A stretch of 64,000 nt of DNA from Acanthococcus lagerstroemiae (GCA_031841125.1 JAJSSI010000012.1:496001-560000); one strand, 5' to 3'. Positions 1 to 12,728 are shown, counted from the stretch's first letter. Program-made: numbers and translations. Notes: generated by a model not told the origin, from the sequence alone.

Positions 1-129
1 GCACATGCGCAGAAGACTCTTTTCAGTCCTAGGACTCGTAAAAGGACTGAAAAAAGATGACGTCACGTATTTTTCTTTCACAGATGTGTACAATGAGCTG
101 TTCGATGCATTTGTAATACAAAATATCTT

Positions 130-246
130 ACAATGCAAGGATTGAAGCGAGTTATCACGCCTCCGCACGACTAGCTTCACTCGCCTTCGGCTCGCTCCGC
201 TAACAGTGGCACTCGGCGTGATAAAGCTCGCTTTCAATCCTTACAG
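130..246. repeat. Short inverted repeat
   Basis: Two arms of about 25 bases, at about 137-160 and 216-243, read as imperfect inverted copies of each other. They enclose a GC-rich spacer of about 55 bases. The structure could be a small foldback element or a strong hairpin. No target duplication was identified and no gene lies nearby. Positions 247-559 show nothing recognisable. Confidence 0.5.
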
Positions 247-559
247 TGTTATATACTATTAATAGTAATCAGCCTTCACAATTGAGCATTATTGATGAGT
301 AAATGCTCACGAAATATAAAACTACTTATTTTTTAAAACTGAGTGTCTGAAAATATCACAATGTAAGAGATCAAACAATTCGTGAAACTAAATAATGTAT
401 AGTAATCTTCTAAACAATACAGTAATGAGTAACAGTCAACAACATCTGGAAGAAGGCATATAACCCCAAACCCATCATGACAAAACAATACGAAACTTTC
501 AACAACAAAAAATATAATATTGTGAACAATACTGGAAACTACATTTTTAAAATTGAAAT

Positions 560-897
560 TCAATCTTCAAAATATTGAAATATTTTATTACGAATTAACT
601 GCTGGAAATTTTTTTTTTTTCTTTTCTGAAGAAATGGTCTCTCCAACTTCTTTAACCAGGGTAAAAAAAAAGTACTTTCAAAATCAGTGTGTTTCACTTC
701 TTTTAAATGTGACAAAAGAGCTTCCAGAAATTTTTCAGCGGGTAGCACCAACATCGCATATTTCAAAAGAATGTCAGAGGACATCTGCACCTTCTTTTTC
801 TTCACCAAATGCTCAAAAATCTCATGTACTACTTTACACTTGTTTTCAGGAGTCAACATATTGTAATCAGCTCTTATGGTGTTGAACTCGTCAGCTT
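560..897 (-). CDS. Possible last coding exon, function unknown
   Basis: An open frame follows a good minus-strand acceptor (pyrimidine tract ending in AG just above 897) and stops at 560, giving about 112 residues. The peptide is helix-prone with many Lys, Glu and Leu residues and no motif I recognise. Candidate exons at 1634-1873 and 2020-2231 lie on the same strand, so it could be the end of a small host gene or of an old transposon gene. No function is assigned. Confidence 0.3.
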
Positions 898-1633
898 CTA
901 GAATCACAATAAAGAATACAAAATAAAAACTAATAAATGTACACAATGATTCAGTTCTTGACAGAATCATACATATAATGTACTGTCCATAACACGTTTA
1001 AGTAAATTGATCTGGCACTATACAGATTTATCACCCTTCAGAGACAGTATTGACATAAATATCTGAAATGTTTTATTTTTTTCTGAAGAAGATTAAGGTA
1101 AAGTGCCATTTCGTGACCACTTTTTTTTTTGACGAGCCGTTTTCTCTTCTGAGGTGTAATTCCAACTTAAACTTTGGTAGCACTACAAAATATCATCCAT
1201 TGCAAATAAATATCCAAAAAGGCCTTACCCTTTTGATATACAAGCGTTCAAAAAAGGTCCAAAATTACAACATTTGGCCTAGGGTATCAAATCTTGACCA
1301 CTCAAAATTTTGCAAATCTACCATACAGGTGTGGTAGCTGGTAGATAAAGACATACATGTTTGATTAAATGGCAAGACAGACGATCGAATTCCTAAAAAA
1401 ATGAAAAACACATTAAAGTCAACTTGAACTCAAGTTTGGAAGGAAGAGGAAAGTGTAACTTCTTACTGCAGCTTGCATTCCAGTTGTGTTATTAAGTTTA
1501 AGCTGATTAAGCGAGCCATCTTGATCATTCATATGAATTTTATTGAAGACAAATCGACGCCGAGCGACCTGAAACAATAATCGTCCCGGAATAAATTGAA
1601 TTTTGTTACTTAATCGAAGTAGTTTCTGTAATA
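898..1633. other. Unassigned AT-rich stretch
   Basis: No open frame with family resemblance, no terminal repeat and no RNA gene was recognised here. If the exons on either side belong to one minus-strand gene, this is intron. Confidence 0.4.
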
Positions 1634-1873
1634 TGAGTGCTAACTTATCTTCCCAGCTATAACCTTTTCTGTTCCCTTTGTTTCCATTTTCTTCCCTCGT
1701 TTTTTCACTTTATCAGCGTTGGAAATTTTGTCATTCCTTTTTTCTTCCTTCTCCTTCTTCTCAGCTGCCTTTTCCCCTCTAATCTTACATCGCTCCTCTT
1801 TCAGCCTTTTAGCTTCAATTGCTTCTTCCTTTGCAGCTCGTACTTTTTCAATATATTCCTTTGCCGTTCACAG
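1634..1873 (-). CDS. Possible Lys/Glu-rich coiled-coil exon
   Basis: The minus strand has an acceptor-like CAG at 1874-1876 followed by a frame very rich in Lys, Glu and Ala, typical of a charged coiled coil. In that frame a TGA lies next to the acceptor, so the reading phase does not join cleanly to the exon at 2020-2231. It may be a decayed exon or simple low-complexity sequence. Confidence 0.2.
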
Positions 1874-2019
1874 CTGAAATCAAATTATTTAAGAAAATAC
1901 TTACTACCTAAGTTATTTCAGTAATCAGTTTGAAAAAATGAAGGGGTGGGTTTCAAAACCTGCTAAATGCACAAATTTCTCATAGAACTGGAGGTACAGG
2001 AGAAAGAAGATTGACTTAC

Positions 2020-2231
2020 GCACAAAGAATTTGCTTCCCATTTGGATAAGTTTTACGGATATTCCACTTGCTATTTGTGAATCGTCCGAATTCAGTTACC
2101 CATTCATTAATATCATCCATTGAATTCAACGCACAACGTATTAACACTTCTGCTGATGATGAGTCGTTAGGACAAGAAGAAATAATTACGCTTTTAAAAT
2201 TACGGGGCAAAATATCTTCAGTAACTTCCAT
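2020..2231 (-). CDS. Possible first coding exon of an unknown gene
   Basis: An ATG at 2231 opens a frame of about 70 codons that ends at a consensus donor (GTAAGT, 2014-2019). The segment with the pattern WVTEF...IRKTYPNGK resembles the region ahead of the catalytic core in some insect Mutator-type or SWIM-domain proteins; this is pattern memory, not a search result. It lies about 390 bases from the left end of Harbinger A, so A may have landed in its promoter region. The identity of the gene is unknown. Confidence 0.3.
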
Positions 2232-2617
2232 TGTTACGAAAATATTATAACAGATAAATCAACATAGGAAATATAACCATATTAGCGCGTATGATAATAC
2301 GAACTCTGCGGCATAGATAATACATTATACATATACCTCTCGACCAATAGCGTACGGCGTTTGGCGTTGTTAGTCAGTTTGGTGTAAGGGGTGTAAGGAA
2401 TGGAAATACTTTGGAATAAAATCAGAGATCGAGGTAATTAATTAAGAAATTGTACGAGACCACCGTAACACGCGTATATTTCGTAGTTCGTATATACTTG
2501 ACAACATAAGAACCAAACAGAAAAACAGAAACGAAAACATTCAAGGTAATACAGGCTACTAGGTAGGCACAAACGAGTAGAGTGACGTCATCAGCTCACG
2601 AGATAAGACGAGTTGAC
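2232..2617. other. Unassigned AT-rich stretch left of the nest
   Basis: No gene or repeat border was recognised. If the exon at 2020-2231 is real, this is its upstream region. Confidence 0.35.
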
Positions 2618-2712
2618 CTGGAGAGCGTTCCTTGAAATTGGCGAGGATAGCAGCCATAGTCTAGCGAGTCTCGGCTATCGTTGCCATGAACGGCTACCTC
2701 GGCTACAGTTTT

Positions 2713-2930
2713 TGATGGAATAAAGATCCGTTTTAATAAAAGAAAGGAAAACTAATCGAACACGTTTTATACATCAACAATACAAAATTGAAAAGTACAA
2801 GAAAAACACAGAGTAAATAACAAGAGAAAAAATAGAATCTCCTTTCTGGAGCGTACTGCACTCTGCATTGAATATGGAAACTAGTTACGAGTTGATACTA
2901 CTAGGAAGTCTGCAGCTCCCAGCTCCAACA
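2713..2930 (-). repeat. Copia 1 3' LTR
   Basis: This copy is 218 bp and carries the termini TG and CA. It is preceded on the minus strand by a purine-rich tract (GAGGAGGGAG, complement of 2931-2940), the expected polypurine primer site. It matches the split 5' LTR except for two single-base differences near 2855 and 2877. Confidence 0.93.
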
Positions 2931-3023
2931 CTCCCTCCTCAACGAAGTAAACGGTTCCCTCTTTCAGTGATAACTCATGTATCGGTTTCCTGAAAAACAG
3001 ATGACATTCGAGAATTACAGCTA

Positions 3024-4562
3024 TTACTCACTGTTACTCAACAAGTTGTTTCTGAATTCTATGAATGATGATTTTGGTAACGCTTTAGTGAGAGTATCGG
3101 CTAACTGTAACTTAGTCGGTATCCACTCTAAATGGATTTGACGGTTTTGCACTGCTTGTCGTACAAAATGATACTTTAACTTGACCAAGTGTTTCAAGCT
3201 TTTTGCAACTTCTGATTTTGCGGCACAAATCGCTACCTTGTTGTCTTCGTACAAAATAGGTTTTAACTCTGTCTTCAACATCAGTTTAACTAGATTATTG
3301 TAATACATAGCCTCTTTGCACGTCTTTGAGAGAGCGATGTACTCCGCCTCCATGGATGACATAGCTACGACTTTTTGACGATTTGTACCCCATGCTATGG
3401 AATCTCCAAACAGTTTTAATGTATACCCAGTAGTCGATAGTGCATCTGGATCATTTTTCCCCAGAGACGCATCTGAGTATCCAACTAAATTCTGACCTTT
3501 ACCTGAAAACTCCAACTTTAGGTCCTTTGTCTTAATCAAGTACTTAATAACTCTCTCTACATTCAGCCAGTCATTCAAATCGTGGTTCGCTTGTTTTCTA
3601 CACAGCATATTTACGGAGAACGAAATATCTGGGCGCGTGCAATTTGCTAGGTATAACAAAGCACCTACAGCCTCTCGATAAGGAATTTTGTCTAATTTTA
3701 ACCTAGACTCAGGTTTCTGAGTTTTTGTGGATTTCTTCACTGCTTGTGTGGTTCTCATCGGTGTATTACATGATTTGGCGTTTTCCATGCCAAATTTTTG
3801 AACAACTGACCGAATAAACGTCTCTTGACTTAAACAAACTTTCCTTTCCCTTCTATCTCTCCTAATCTCTATACCAAGAAATTTTTTCGGTTCTCCTAAC
3901 AGTTTCATTTTAAAGATTCCACACAGTTTGTTTTTTGTTTCGTGAATCTTGTCTTTACAATTTCCAGTTACTAGGATATCATCTACATATAGAAGTACTA
4001 TTACTATTTTATCTCTCTTTCGCCAATAAAACAGACAAGCTTGATTATCATATACATTAAACCTCATTTGTAACATGACCTCTCTGAATTTTAAATACCA
4101 ACGTTTGGGACTAACTTTGAGACCATAGAGAGCTTTATGAATTAAGCATACTTTCTTTCTTTTCACCTCATCCGATACTACTAGTCCCTCTGGAATTTTC
4201 ATATACACCTCCTTTTCCAGTTTTCCATTTAGAAATGCCGTATCCACATCCATTTGTTCAATGTTCCAGTCAAGTTTATTTGCAATAACTAGCAAAGTTC
4301 TTACGTCACCGAGTGCTACTACTGGCGCGTACACTTCTGAATAATCATACTGATGATGATCCTTGAATCCCCTAACTACCAATCGAGCCTTATATCGGTA
4401 ACTACCATTTGCTTCGTTTTTCCGAACAAATACCCATCTTGAATCTATAATTTTTTTACCCACTGGTTTATCCACCAGTGTCCAAGTACAATTTACTCTT
4501 TGGGCATCCAATTCATTTTGGATTGCTCGTTTCCACTCTTTTCGTTCTGGTCCTGTCAACAC
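3024..4562 (-). pseudogene. pol: Copia 1 reverse transcriptase and RNase H
   Basis: About 512 residues cover the Copia-type reverse transcriptase and RNase H. Visible landmarks are the AFLNG block, the catalytic YVDD motif in LLYVDDILVTG, and RNase H with SMEAEYIAL and the terminal ADTLTKALP segment. The frame is open and full length but lies in a different frame from the integrase upstream. The change falls in a run of six A residues (T run 4573-4578 on the plus strand), so it cannot be translated with integrase without frameshifting. I read it as a mutation, because Copia polyproteins normally keep integrase and reverse transcriptase in one frame. Confidence 0.85.
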
Positions 4563-4563
4563 T

Positions 4564-5913
4564 TCACTTACATTTTTTGGGAGTATGATTCAAGTTGCAC
4601 ATTAGCACAAAATATTCCTGTTCAGTCTTCTTTGCAACGTGTGAGTCAACCTTTTCCAAACATTCCTTTCTTTCAGCGTTCGTCCATTCATTTTCTATGA
4701 CTTTTGAGAGTTCATCATCAACTTTAAATTTTTTGTTGTTAGTCATTTCTGTGGTAACACTACTACCGTTACTACGTTTATTTCTACAAGTTACCTCATT
4801 CCCACCCATTAGTGATTTTTGAATTTGGTCCTGGTTAACTACTCCCTCCATTTCATTTCTTTCAAAGTCTACTTCATAATCGTCACTAGGTGATGTTTCA
4901 AACTTTGGATAGCCATGTTTTTCAAAGAAGTCTGAAGAGTAAAGATCTCTGAACACTACAGATTCTGTAAATTCAATATCACTCGTTTGTACTATTTTCT
5001 TTAGCTCTGGGATCATGATTACCCACGAATTTGGTCTGCTCCCTAACACAATAACCTGCTGTCCCTCGGGTTCGAACTTTTTCGTGACTGCTTGAGCATT
5101 TGGTATTCTCCTATATGTGATACTCCCAAACCTCCTAATATATCGAATGTTTACTTTCCTTTTCTGGAACAACTCGTAAGGTGTTTTCATTCCTATTGTT
5201 TTGTGGGGTAACCTATTGTGAATATGTACTGCTTGACCAAGAGCATATTCCCAGAAGCCTAATGGGAGTCCACTATCTAGTAACATTGACTTAGCTTTAG
5301 TGACTAGCGATCGATTAACCCTCTCCGCAGTTCCATTCAACTGCGGCGTGTCTGGAGGGGTGGTTTCTACCCAGATTTTTTCGTCTTCTATCACCCTTTT
5401 CATTTCGTCAGTTAGATATTCTCTACCTCCATCAATTCGCAAGAAATTTACTTTTCTCTCTTTGCCGAGAATGGTTCTACTTAATTTTAGGAATTCCTTG
5501 AAGGCCTCAGTGACTTCCGTTTTATTTTTAATGTGGAATGCGAAAGTATATCTAGAATAATCATCTGTGAATGTGACTACATAACGACTGTTCTTAAATA
5601 TGCCTTCTGGTTTAACTGGACCCATCAAATCACTATGTACTAACCTTAAGGGCTCATCAAACCTATACCGAATAGATTTATGGGGATTTCTTGTAATTTT
5701 TGACATTCTGCAGATTTCACAGTCCATGAGTTCATCCTTGAACTCTACATTTTTCAAGACATCAATAACTTTGCTTGCCTCTCTCAGGTAACTTACTGAT
5801 GCATGACCGAGTCTAATATGATACAGCAGTCCTAACCTTTTCCTAAGACTGGGTACGTCTGTGCCCTTTAATTTCTGTAACTCTTCTACTGCTACGTCTG
5901 CACCCAAGTCTAA
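4564..5913 (-). pseudogene. pol: Copia 1 GAG-pre-integrase and integrase
   Basis: This segment begins just after an in-frame TAA (5914-5916). It carries the HHCC zinc-binding pre-integrase region (LLYHIRLGH, with the later CEICRM), then the integrase core with HSDLMGP, FTDDYSRY and the NGTAERVNR block holding the acidic residue. The end is a variable acidic linker closed by a stop at 4564. There is no ATG near its start, so expression would need readthrough from the upstream frame. Confidence 0.85.
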
Positions 5914-6990
5914 TTATTCTCTGAATTCCCCTTCACTCACTTCGTTTCGGTTTCCTCTCATTTTACTGAGATTGTGGTCAGTATTACAATAATCATGATT
6001 AAATATGGGAATTTCACCTTCCTCCTCAACAGGAATAAATTTGCTACAGTAGTTGTGATCTTGGTTTCCATTCTCTTTCGTTTCCATTGACCTAATCTGA
6101 CTTTTAAGAGAAGGTTTCAAATTTTCTTCCTTACCTCTTTGTTCATAAGCATACTTGTCTAATTCAAGAGAAACCCACCAAAAATCATTTCTGCGTTTAC
6201 CTTGCAAAATTAACTTATCATCTTCGTTACGATAAATGCTACAATATTTTGATGTCAACACTGCATAGTTTCCTTCATCCACTATTCTTTTTAAAGATAG
6301 AAGGTTATCTCCTAAGGCTTCAGTAAACAACACTTTATCAAGAATAATTTGTTTCCCTCTACAGCTCATTACAGCTACAGACCCCAATTTCTCAGCCATC
6401 ATGTCAGCTGAGTTGTCTTTATTTGCACAAGAAATAATTTTAGGTACCTTCAAGTTCTCAGATTTTAACAAATAATGGCAGTTGTTCACGAAGTGGTCTG
6501 ACGCACCACTGTCACCAATCAGTTCAATCACATTATCATTGTAGTTATTTGAATTACAACTATACGCACCTTTCAGCTTTGTAACTCGAGCTGAGGCAGA
6601 GGCTTCGCTCGACGAGTTACTGCGTCGGCTACTGCTGGAGTCACTGGACGAAGATGTTGATGACGAGTGGCTCCTCTTTGATACTCTTGCGTGACTCCTT
6701 TTCTGATGATGTCGTTTATCTTTTCCACTGTGTTTAGCCTTCCGTTTGTTACCTTTGTGTTTTACTTCCCTTTCCAGTCTTCTCATCTCCCGCACTTGGG
6801 AGTCTTCATTGGAACGACCGTGATAGGCTGATCAATCTCTTCTCATTCGACAGTCTTTCGCCAGGTGACCAGGTTTGTGACACACGTAGCATTCTCTTAC
6901 TGCATTTCCTGAAGCATTTTTAAATTTATTAGTCTTTTGATACCCTTTTGCGAACTTTGCAGATCCTCGTTCCAAGGTAAACATGGACTT
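5914..6990 (-). pseudogene. pol: Copia 1 zinc knuckle and protease region
   Basis: In the same frame as gag and integrase there is a CCHC zinc knuckle (CYVCHKPGHLAKDC, about 6850-6891), an in-frame TGA at 6832-6834, a basic Ser/Arg-rich stretch, and the retropepsin motif GDSGASDH near 6510-6530. The segment ends at an in-frame TAA (5914-5916). Together with the TGA at 6991-6993 this makes three nonsense codons in one continuous frame. Both TGA codons are consistent with CGA-to-TGA mutation, which is inference. Confidence 0.8.
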
Positions 6991-8198
6991 TCATGCATGA
7001 TACATTTTTTCCTCATATAGGACAATTCCCTTTAACTCCTCGTACATCAGTTTACCCCCAGACCGAGCAAACATATTTGAAATATTAGGAAATGGTTTCT
7101 CCATTATTCCCATCAGACTTTCTACCATTTTTTGTTCACTCCAGTTTTTATCGCATGCCAGTAATTTTCGGTTCACCTTTTCAAACTCACTCAACCACTC
7201 AACTAACTTATTTTGTTCCGGATGATACACCATACTACAAATTTGGACCATCCACACATACGACCTATCAGTTGATGGTTCATGATACGCCTTAATTTTA
7301 CGAAGGCAGGCAGTTGGACACTGTTCACCAAATATTAACTTTCGGTGATTCTCATCCAACCATTCTAAAAGAGCTCCCCGAGCCTCGGTCTGTAACTCGA
7401 CCTCATTCTCTGGGATTACTTCCGCATTTTCTAACTCAAATGCTTTGTAGAACCGAAAACGTCTAACAAATGTATGGAACGAGTCTAACCAAAGTCTGAA
7501 TTCCATTTCTGAAGTTAGTTTTATAGGAGTTAGTTTAATATTATGGAGTTGTTTACTTGACTTATCCCACAATGCAGTTGGGATCACGATTTGCTCTATA
7601 TGACGCTCTTTAACTGGAGCTTCCTCTGGCCTTGTAACTGGCGCTACATGCTGATTTACACTTTCAGCTATCTTCTCTATTGGTCGTACCGTCACTACTG
7701 TTGATACTGTTTCTTTATCTGGCGTAACGTCCACTTCCTGTGGAGCCTTTTTCATTGCTTCTGCGAGAAGGTCTTTAAGAATACTGATACATACTTTCGA
7801 GTCCGTCTTCATTAGACTCTCCACCGCTTCCCTCAAGCATTTTACCGCCGCTGTAATTGTTGCGTGCTTGACCATTATGTTGTCAATACACCTGAACTCC
7901 GACGGCTTGTCTATAATTTGTTTAATCGTGTTCGCTGCTCCACTCATACCCTTGGATCCTTGCATGCCGCGCGTCGAACTAGGGTCTCTATCCAGAGGAG
8001 TGGGTAGAATAGATGCACCCTGCGACTCCTAAACAACATAAACCAAATCAAGTACTTACATACAAAGGAGCCGACGTGGAAATAAATTAGGAGTCGACTT
8101 TTGTGTATAAACCAAATTCTCACGTGAGATACATTTTCTCCATTAATTTCGTTTGAGCCGTTTGCTCCTGGAGAACCATCATTTTCCACGTCTTCCAT
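6991..8198 (-). pseudogene. gag: Copia 1 gag with probable 5' intron
   Basis: The gag frame runs from about 8028 to a TGA at 6991-6993, just ahead of the zinc knuckle. It is Lys/Glu-rich and contains the Copia gag signature region LWLDSFHTFVRRF. No good ATG lies at its true start. An ATG at 8198 opens 25 codons (8124-8198) ending at a GTGAGA donor, and an acceptor lies at 8029-8030. Removing the 95-base interval 8029-8123 joins the two in phase. The intron is inferred from splice consensus and frame only. Confidence 0.7.
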
Positions 8199-8599
8199 TT
8201 CAGATTCTAGCGAACACCTTCAAGTGAAAGGACTCATTTAGTGAATTAATGCCACACTAGAGCAAGAAGAAGAAGCTAGTCATTCAGACATGCTAGTACT
8301 GCAACACATGTGACGAGTTGCCTCCACTATCACTCGTGTTTCCGGATATTACACAAGTTGATCAGTACGCACTTGTAACTTCTGTGTAGCTCTGCTATAA
8401 CTCAACTAATTTGCCGGTATAAACTAGGTTATCCGAGGTAACTTACTTGGCGTGGTCGATTATTAGCTTGCCTTTCGGCCTAGCCTGCTAGTAAGTCTGA
8501 CCGGCTAACAATTACGCTATTATTTTCAACTCAACTCGCGTCCGAGCTTATATTTTACCCGATCGATCGTACATCCGTGTTTATCTGATTTTAAACCGA

Positions 8600-8612
8600 A
8601 GTTCTGCTACCA
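8600..8612 (-). other. Copia 1 primer-binding site
   Basis: Directly inside the 5' LTR the minus strand reads TGGTAGCAGA, the complement expected for the 3' end of initiator methionine tRNA (…TCTGCTACCA). It begins at the first base after the LTR, which fixes the LTR border at 8613. Confidence 0.75.
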
Positions 8613-8815
8613 TGATGGAATAAAGATCCGTTTTAATAAAAGAAAGGAAAACTAATCGAACACGTTTTATACATCAACAATACAAAATTGAAAAGTACAA
8701 GAAAAACACAGAGTAAATAACAAGAGAAAAAATAGAATCTCCTTTCTGGAGCGTGCTGCACTCTGCATTGAATATGGGAACTAGTTACGAGTTGATACTA
8801 CTAGGAAGTCTGCAG
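8613..8815 (-). repeat. Copia 1 5' LTR, main part (split by MULE)
   Basis: This is 203 of the 218 LTR bases. The remaining 15 lie at 13308-13322 beyond the MULE and its duplicated TCTGCAG. Joined on paper the length equals that of the 3' LTR. Because the promoter-bearing LTR is the one interrupted, normal transcription of Copia 1 is probably lost. Confidence 0.92.
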
Positions 8816-8869
8816 CACTAGACGCTAGCCGGCGTACATTTATCGGGTGTGCAGGTGTTTGCTTTTTTT

Positions 8870-10224
8870 TGTTGTTGTACCGCGGTCTTTTATTTTGCAA
8901 GTTTTGGTGCTAGCCGAGTTAGAATTATTTTCACGTTTTTTACTTAGAAATATTCTTGCGTTTCCGACTTAGTGTTTTCCTCACGTTTTTGGACTTAGAA
9001 ATATTTTTAATTTCTACACCCATTGACTTTTTAAATTATGTTGTTTAGTATATGTCTGATGACTTGATGAATAGTGATTAGGGCTTTTATTTTTATTCAT
9101 TTTCTATCAATCCAAATCAGAAATGTTGAACATATCTTCTAAAATTCCCTGTAAAATGAGTCCTATTGAGTTGGGAATATTTTGGAATACGTATTCTTAT
9201 TAAAAAGTATATTTTAGCATACTTTTCTTTATTCAGAGTATTTTTGAGGATCTTTGCACAAATTTTCCCATTTTATGGGAATTTACTTAGAAAGCTTGGA
9301 AAATTGGGATAAATTAATCTTTAAGACTTGATAAGTGATGAACGGATGACCGATTGTGAAACAATATTATTTTTGAACATTTTGGCTTTCTAAATGGAAT
9401 TTTTTTGGCATATTTACAAAAAGAAGGGAATTTTTATGTGCATATTTTGCATTTGTTTGAAAATTAAAATAGAAGCTCTAATGGTGATACATTTTCTAGA
9501 GAATTTTGAAAATATGACATTTATTCTATAGATATTCATTATTGATATGTTGCAATATTTTCCACTACTGAAAAAAATTTCTAAAACTAATAATTACAAT
9601 CTGTAGAAAAAGAGTGGTTACTTCCTTTCATTATTTGATTGCTAATAGATAGCTGAATTTCACTTCATTTTTATTTTTTAAGGTACTCAGGTACTCTCTT
9701 GTCGATAAAATATTATAAGTATGTGCATCAAAAAATTTATTCCAACAAAATATTAGCATACTTATAGGTAACTACCTGCAAATGACTAACCCAAAAATTA
9801 TAAACTAGAAATTCAGTCAACACTTATAAATAATATTGGCAAATATATAAGTACAAATATATACGTACAGGTACTTATATCAAATCCTATAATGTTTTTT
9901 CTTAGTAACTAACATCAATCTTTGGGAAATAATTATATAAGTATAATGATTGGTAGTACTTAAAACTAAGTTGATGATGGTAGGTATAATAATATTCAAT
10001 GTAAGTAAAGAAAACTATGAAGTGAATATGTATGAAATTATATTTTTCCAATACATATTAGATAGGTTTAGGTATATGATTATAAAACATATTAGATATG
10101 TCAAAAATTGAATAATTGGTAATTATAAGCAAATTTAAGATGGAGTTCTATTAGATGGTGAATATATTTTTTTGTAAAATACAATCACTTTATCATAAAA
10201 TAATAGGTAAGTATATGTACTTAG
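8870..10224. other. AT-rich non-coding 3' part of the MULE
   Basis: About 1.35 kb between the left terminal repeat and the transposase stop codon, very AT-rich, with no long open frame and no recognised repeat. It is presumably the 3' untranslated and subterminal region of the MULE. Confidence 0.6.
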
Positions 10225-12502
10225 TTATTCCATTCTTAGACATCCAAGAAATACATCCTCACGCTCTCCTCTATCAGGGATAGGATTTTTGGGTATTTTA
10301 TTATTTTGGTTTGTTTTCTTTTTAGTAGAATATAATCGTTGTTTTTCAATCCTTTTCTTAGGATCTACGTGCAAAGAGTTCTGAGATTTTAGTGAAGGCA
10401 AAATTGAACTCCCTTCCAAAACAGATACACATTCCTTAGCTTGTAGTAGAAGTGACCAATATTTTTGACGACTTTTAGCAGATTTTAAAATTTTAAGGAT
10501 TTCTGTATGAAGTTCTGTTAGTTTATCATTTGTAGGGCCTTCTTGTATCGCTTCATGTAATACAAGTTGGTCCACAGTACATAATTTAGGTGATGACATA
10601 ACTTGGTTTGTTTCCAATAAATTTTCTTCAGTCACCGGGGGTTCATGGACTATATTATTTTCATATTTTATAATATGTTGACAAACTGAGTGTATATGTT
10701 TACACATGTTCCATTTAATAGCACTGTCAATACAAGTACAAATAAACAGATGTATGCAAGCATTACAATAATTACAAACCAATTTGCAATCACAATTGTC
10801 AATATTTCTAGTCACATAATACACCTTGTCATTCTGGGAAACAATACAATTTGTATCATTAACGGTTACGCTTATTTTATCACTTACTTTTTTATGACGT
10901 TTTCTCAATTCTCTCAACTTATAAGACACTTTGCCTTTGTTCTTCATAATGAAACGTTCAAATAACCGATCTCGCAAAAATTCAAAAAAGTAATGTAAGA
11001 ATTTATCTAGTCTGGTGCAACATTTAGCATCTAAATAGAAATATTTAATAGTTTTATGTATCCTCTCAAGACTCATATTGGTATTTATTTTACAATATGT
11101 TCGAAAACAATAAGCCCATAGTTTCATCTTTGGAACATAATACTCAGTAAAATATTCATAAAATGATTTTAGCTCATCATCATCAGCAAGATTTTTCAAA
11201 GTATTCTCAAGTAAGATATAAAATTTATTTTCATCCGTCTCCTCCAGTAGAGTCCGCAATTGTTTGTAGACATCATCACGCTTATCCTTATTATTCCTGA
11301 TTTTCTCCCTTAGATTATCTTTCCATTTTTCTACTACATGCCAAGTGCAAAACAGTCGTATAGTTGGAGGTCCATTAACAGCAACCCAAGCCTTATACAA
11401 TTCCTCTGCCATATCTGATATGAAAACATTTGGTGTAATTATTGTTTCAATCTTATTTTTAACAGTCATGAAAAAGAATGTTAATATTGTAGCATCCTTC
11501 CTGTCAGAAATCATAGAGGCTACAGGAAAACCCTGATGCATCTCATCTAAGATCATAATTGTGAATAAAGTAAAATCATATCCAGTACCGTGAGTTCCAT
11601 CAACACCAATAATATCACCACCAAATTCTTTCAGTATTTCAGCTTGAGCATTAGACATCAGGATTAGAGCAAAATTCTCCTTTTTTTAGAAATGATGTTT
11701 CAGAATCGATTGTATCCTGAGGTTTATAATATAAAACACTCGATTTATTCTCTTCAACTATTACATTTACACTCACTCCATCGTGTTTGTCTCTCTTATA
11801 GTCTTCTATCTTATAGAGACTCTGAATATTTGCGATATCTTTTAGGGTTATTAAATGGATACGACCTATATTGTCTCCAGTATACGAATCTCGAATATCA
11901 TTGAGTATGCTACGTTTTGGTATTTTTTGGGCCAACTTCCCTGCAATCTCTTTTTTCTTGGATGGAGAGATATTTATATGACAGAGTTCATTTTCATGCC
12001 CAACGTGAGTTTTTAGGAAACGAACTCGGATTTTATTTGCATCTGTTTCTTTATGAATATGGGTAGGACAAAATCCACCCATTTTTTTACTTCCCTGAGT
12101 TTTTAAGTTACGAATACCTTTACTCACTGTTTTAAATTCTCCAGATCGGTGACATACATACTTCATTGTCCTCCGCATAGACTGATGATGTTCGTTGACA
12201 TATTGACAAGTGGTAGCCTTTTCAATAGATTTCTTCCATTTTTTGAACGAATTCTCATCATCAAATTCCAAGTATTCATAACTGCGGAGGTCCCAAATTC
12301 CATGTTGATCAATATAATGGTCAATTATGGCTGGAGTGAGCACATCGATATGACATAGAGCACATTTTAACAGCACCTTCCTAGGATTAGTTATGGCATT
12401 TGGTAGATGGTGGTACTTCATCCAGTGATTTTGGAAATCACGTTTTCCAGAAAACAACTTCCCACAGTCATCACATACTATTTTTGGTCTGGTCAAAGAA
12501 TC
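10225..12502 (-). pseudogene. MULE transposase, main exon with frameshift
   Basis: An acceptor at 12503-12504 opens a long exon in phase with the finger exon upstream. The first part (to 11651) starts with a C2H2 finger (CDDCGKLFSGKRDFQNHW...H) followed by a FAR1/FLYWCH-like basic domain. The second part (11658 to 10225) has the MULE core with GVDGTHGTGY, FISDMAEE and WHVVEKW, then a SWIM-type finger (CTC...CKH). The two halves are in different frames, and the change maps to a run of seven T at 11681-11687 on the plus strand. This copy therefore probably cannot make a full transposase. Domain order and length otherwise fit a complete MULE. Confidence 0.85.
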
Positions 12503-12638
12503 CTACAATATAACAATATACCAAATATTTAAAACTGGTACCTATCAACACTATTTCAAGATAGGTGAGTAGAAGCAGGTTCTCTTAATGAATTTAATAA
12601 TATTTATTACAGATTAAAATATTTGCCTGAAATTTCAC

Positions 12639-12728
12639 CTTCTCATGATGCTGTCTCCAGTGTTCGAGGAATTTATGACGCCAAGTGAAACATTTATTAC
12701 ATTCACTACAAATTATTGACTCAACAGT
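12639..12728 (-). CDS. MULE zinc-finger exon 2
   Basis: A 90-base exon of 30 codons, phase 0 at both ends, with CAG acceptor (12729-12731) and GTGAAA donor. It encodes one C2H2 finger (CSECNKCFTWRHKFLEHW...H). Joined to the next exon at 12502 it keeps the frame, giving tandem fingers ahead of the catalytic domain. Confidence 0.7.

Noticed and set aside
4564..4580. Programmed +1 frameshift between integrase and reverse transcriptase in Copia 1
   Set aside because: The frame change lies in a plain A run, Copia 2 has no frame change at this point, and Copia 1 carries three other lesions. A mutation is the simpler reading.
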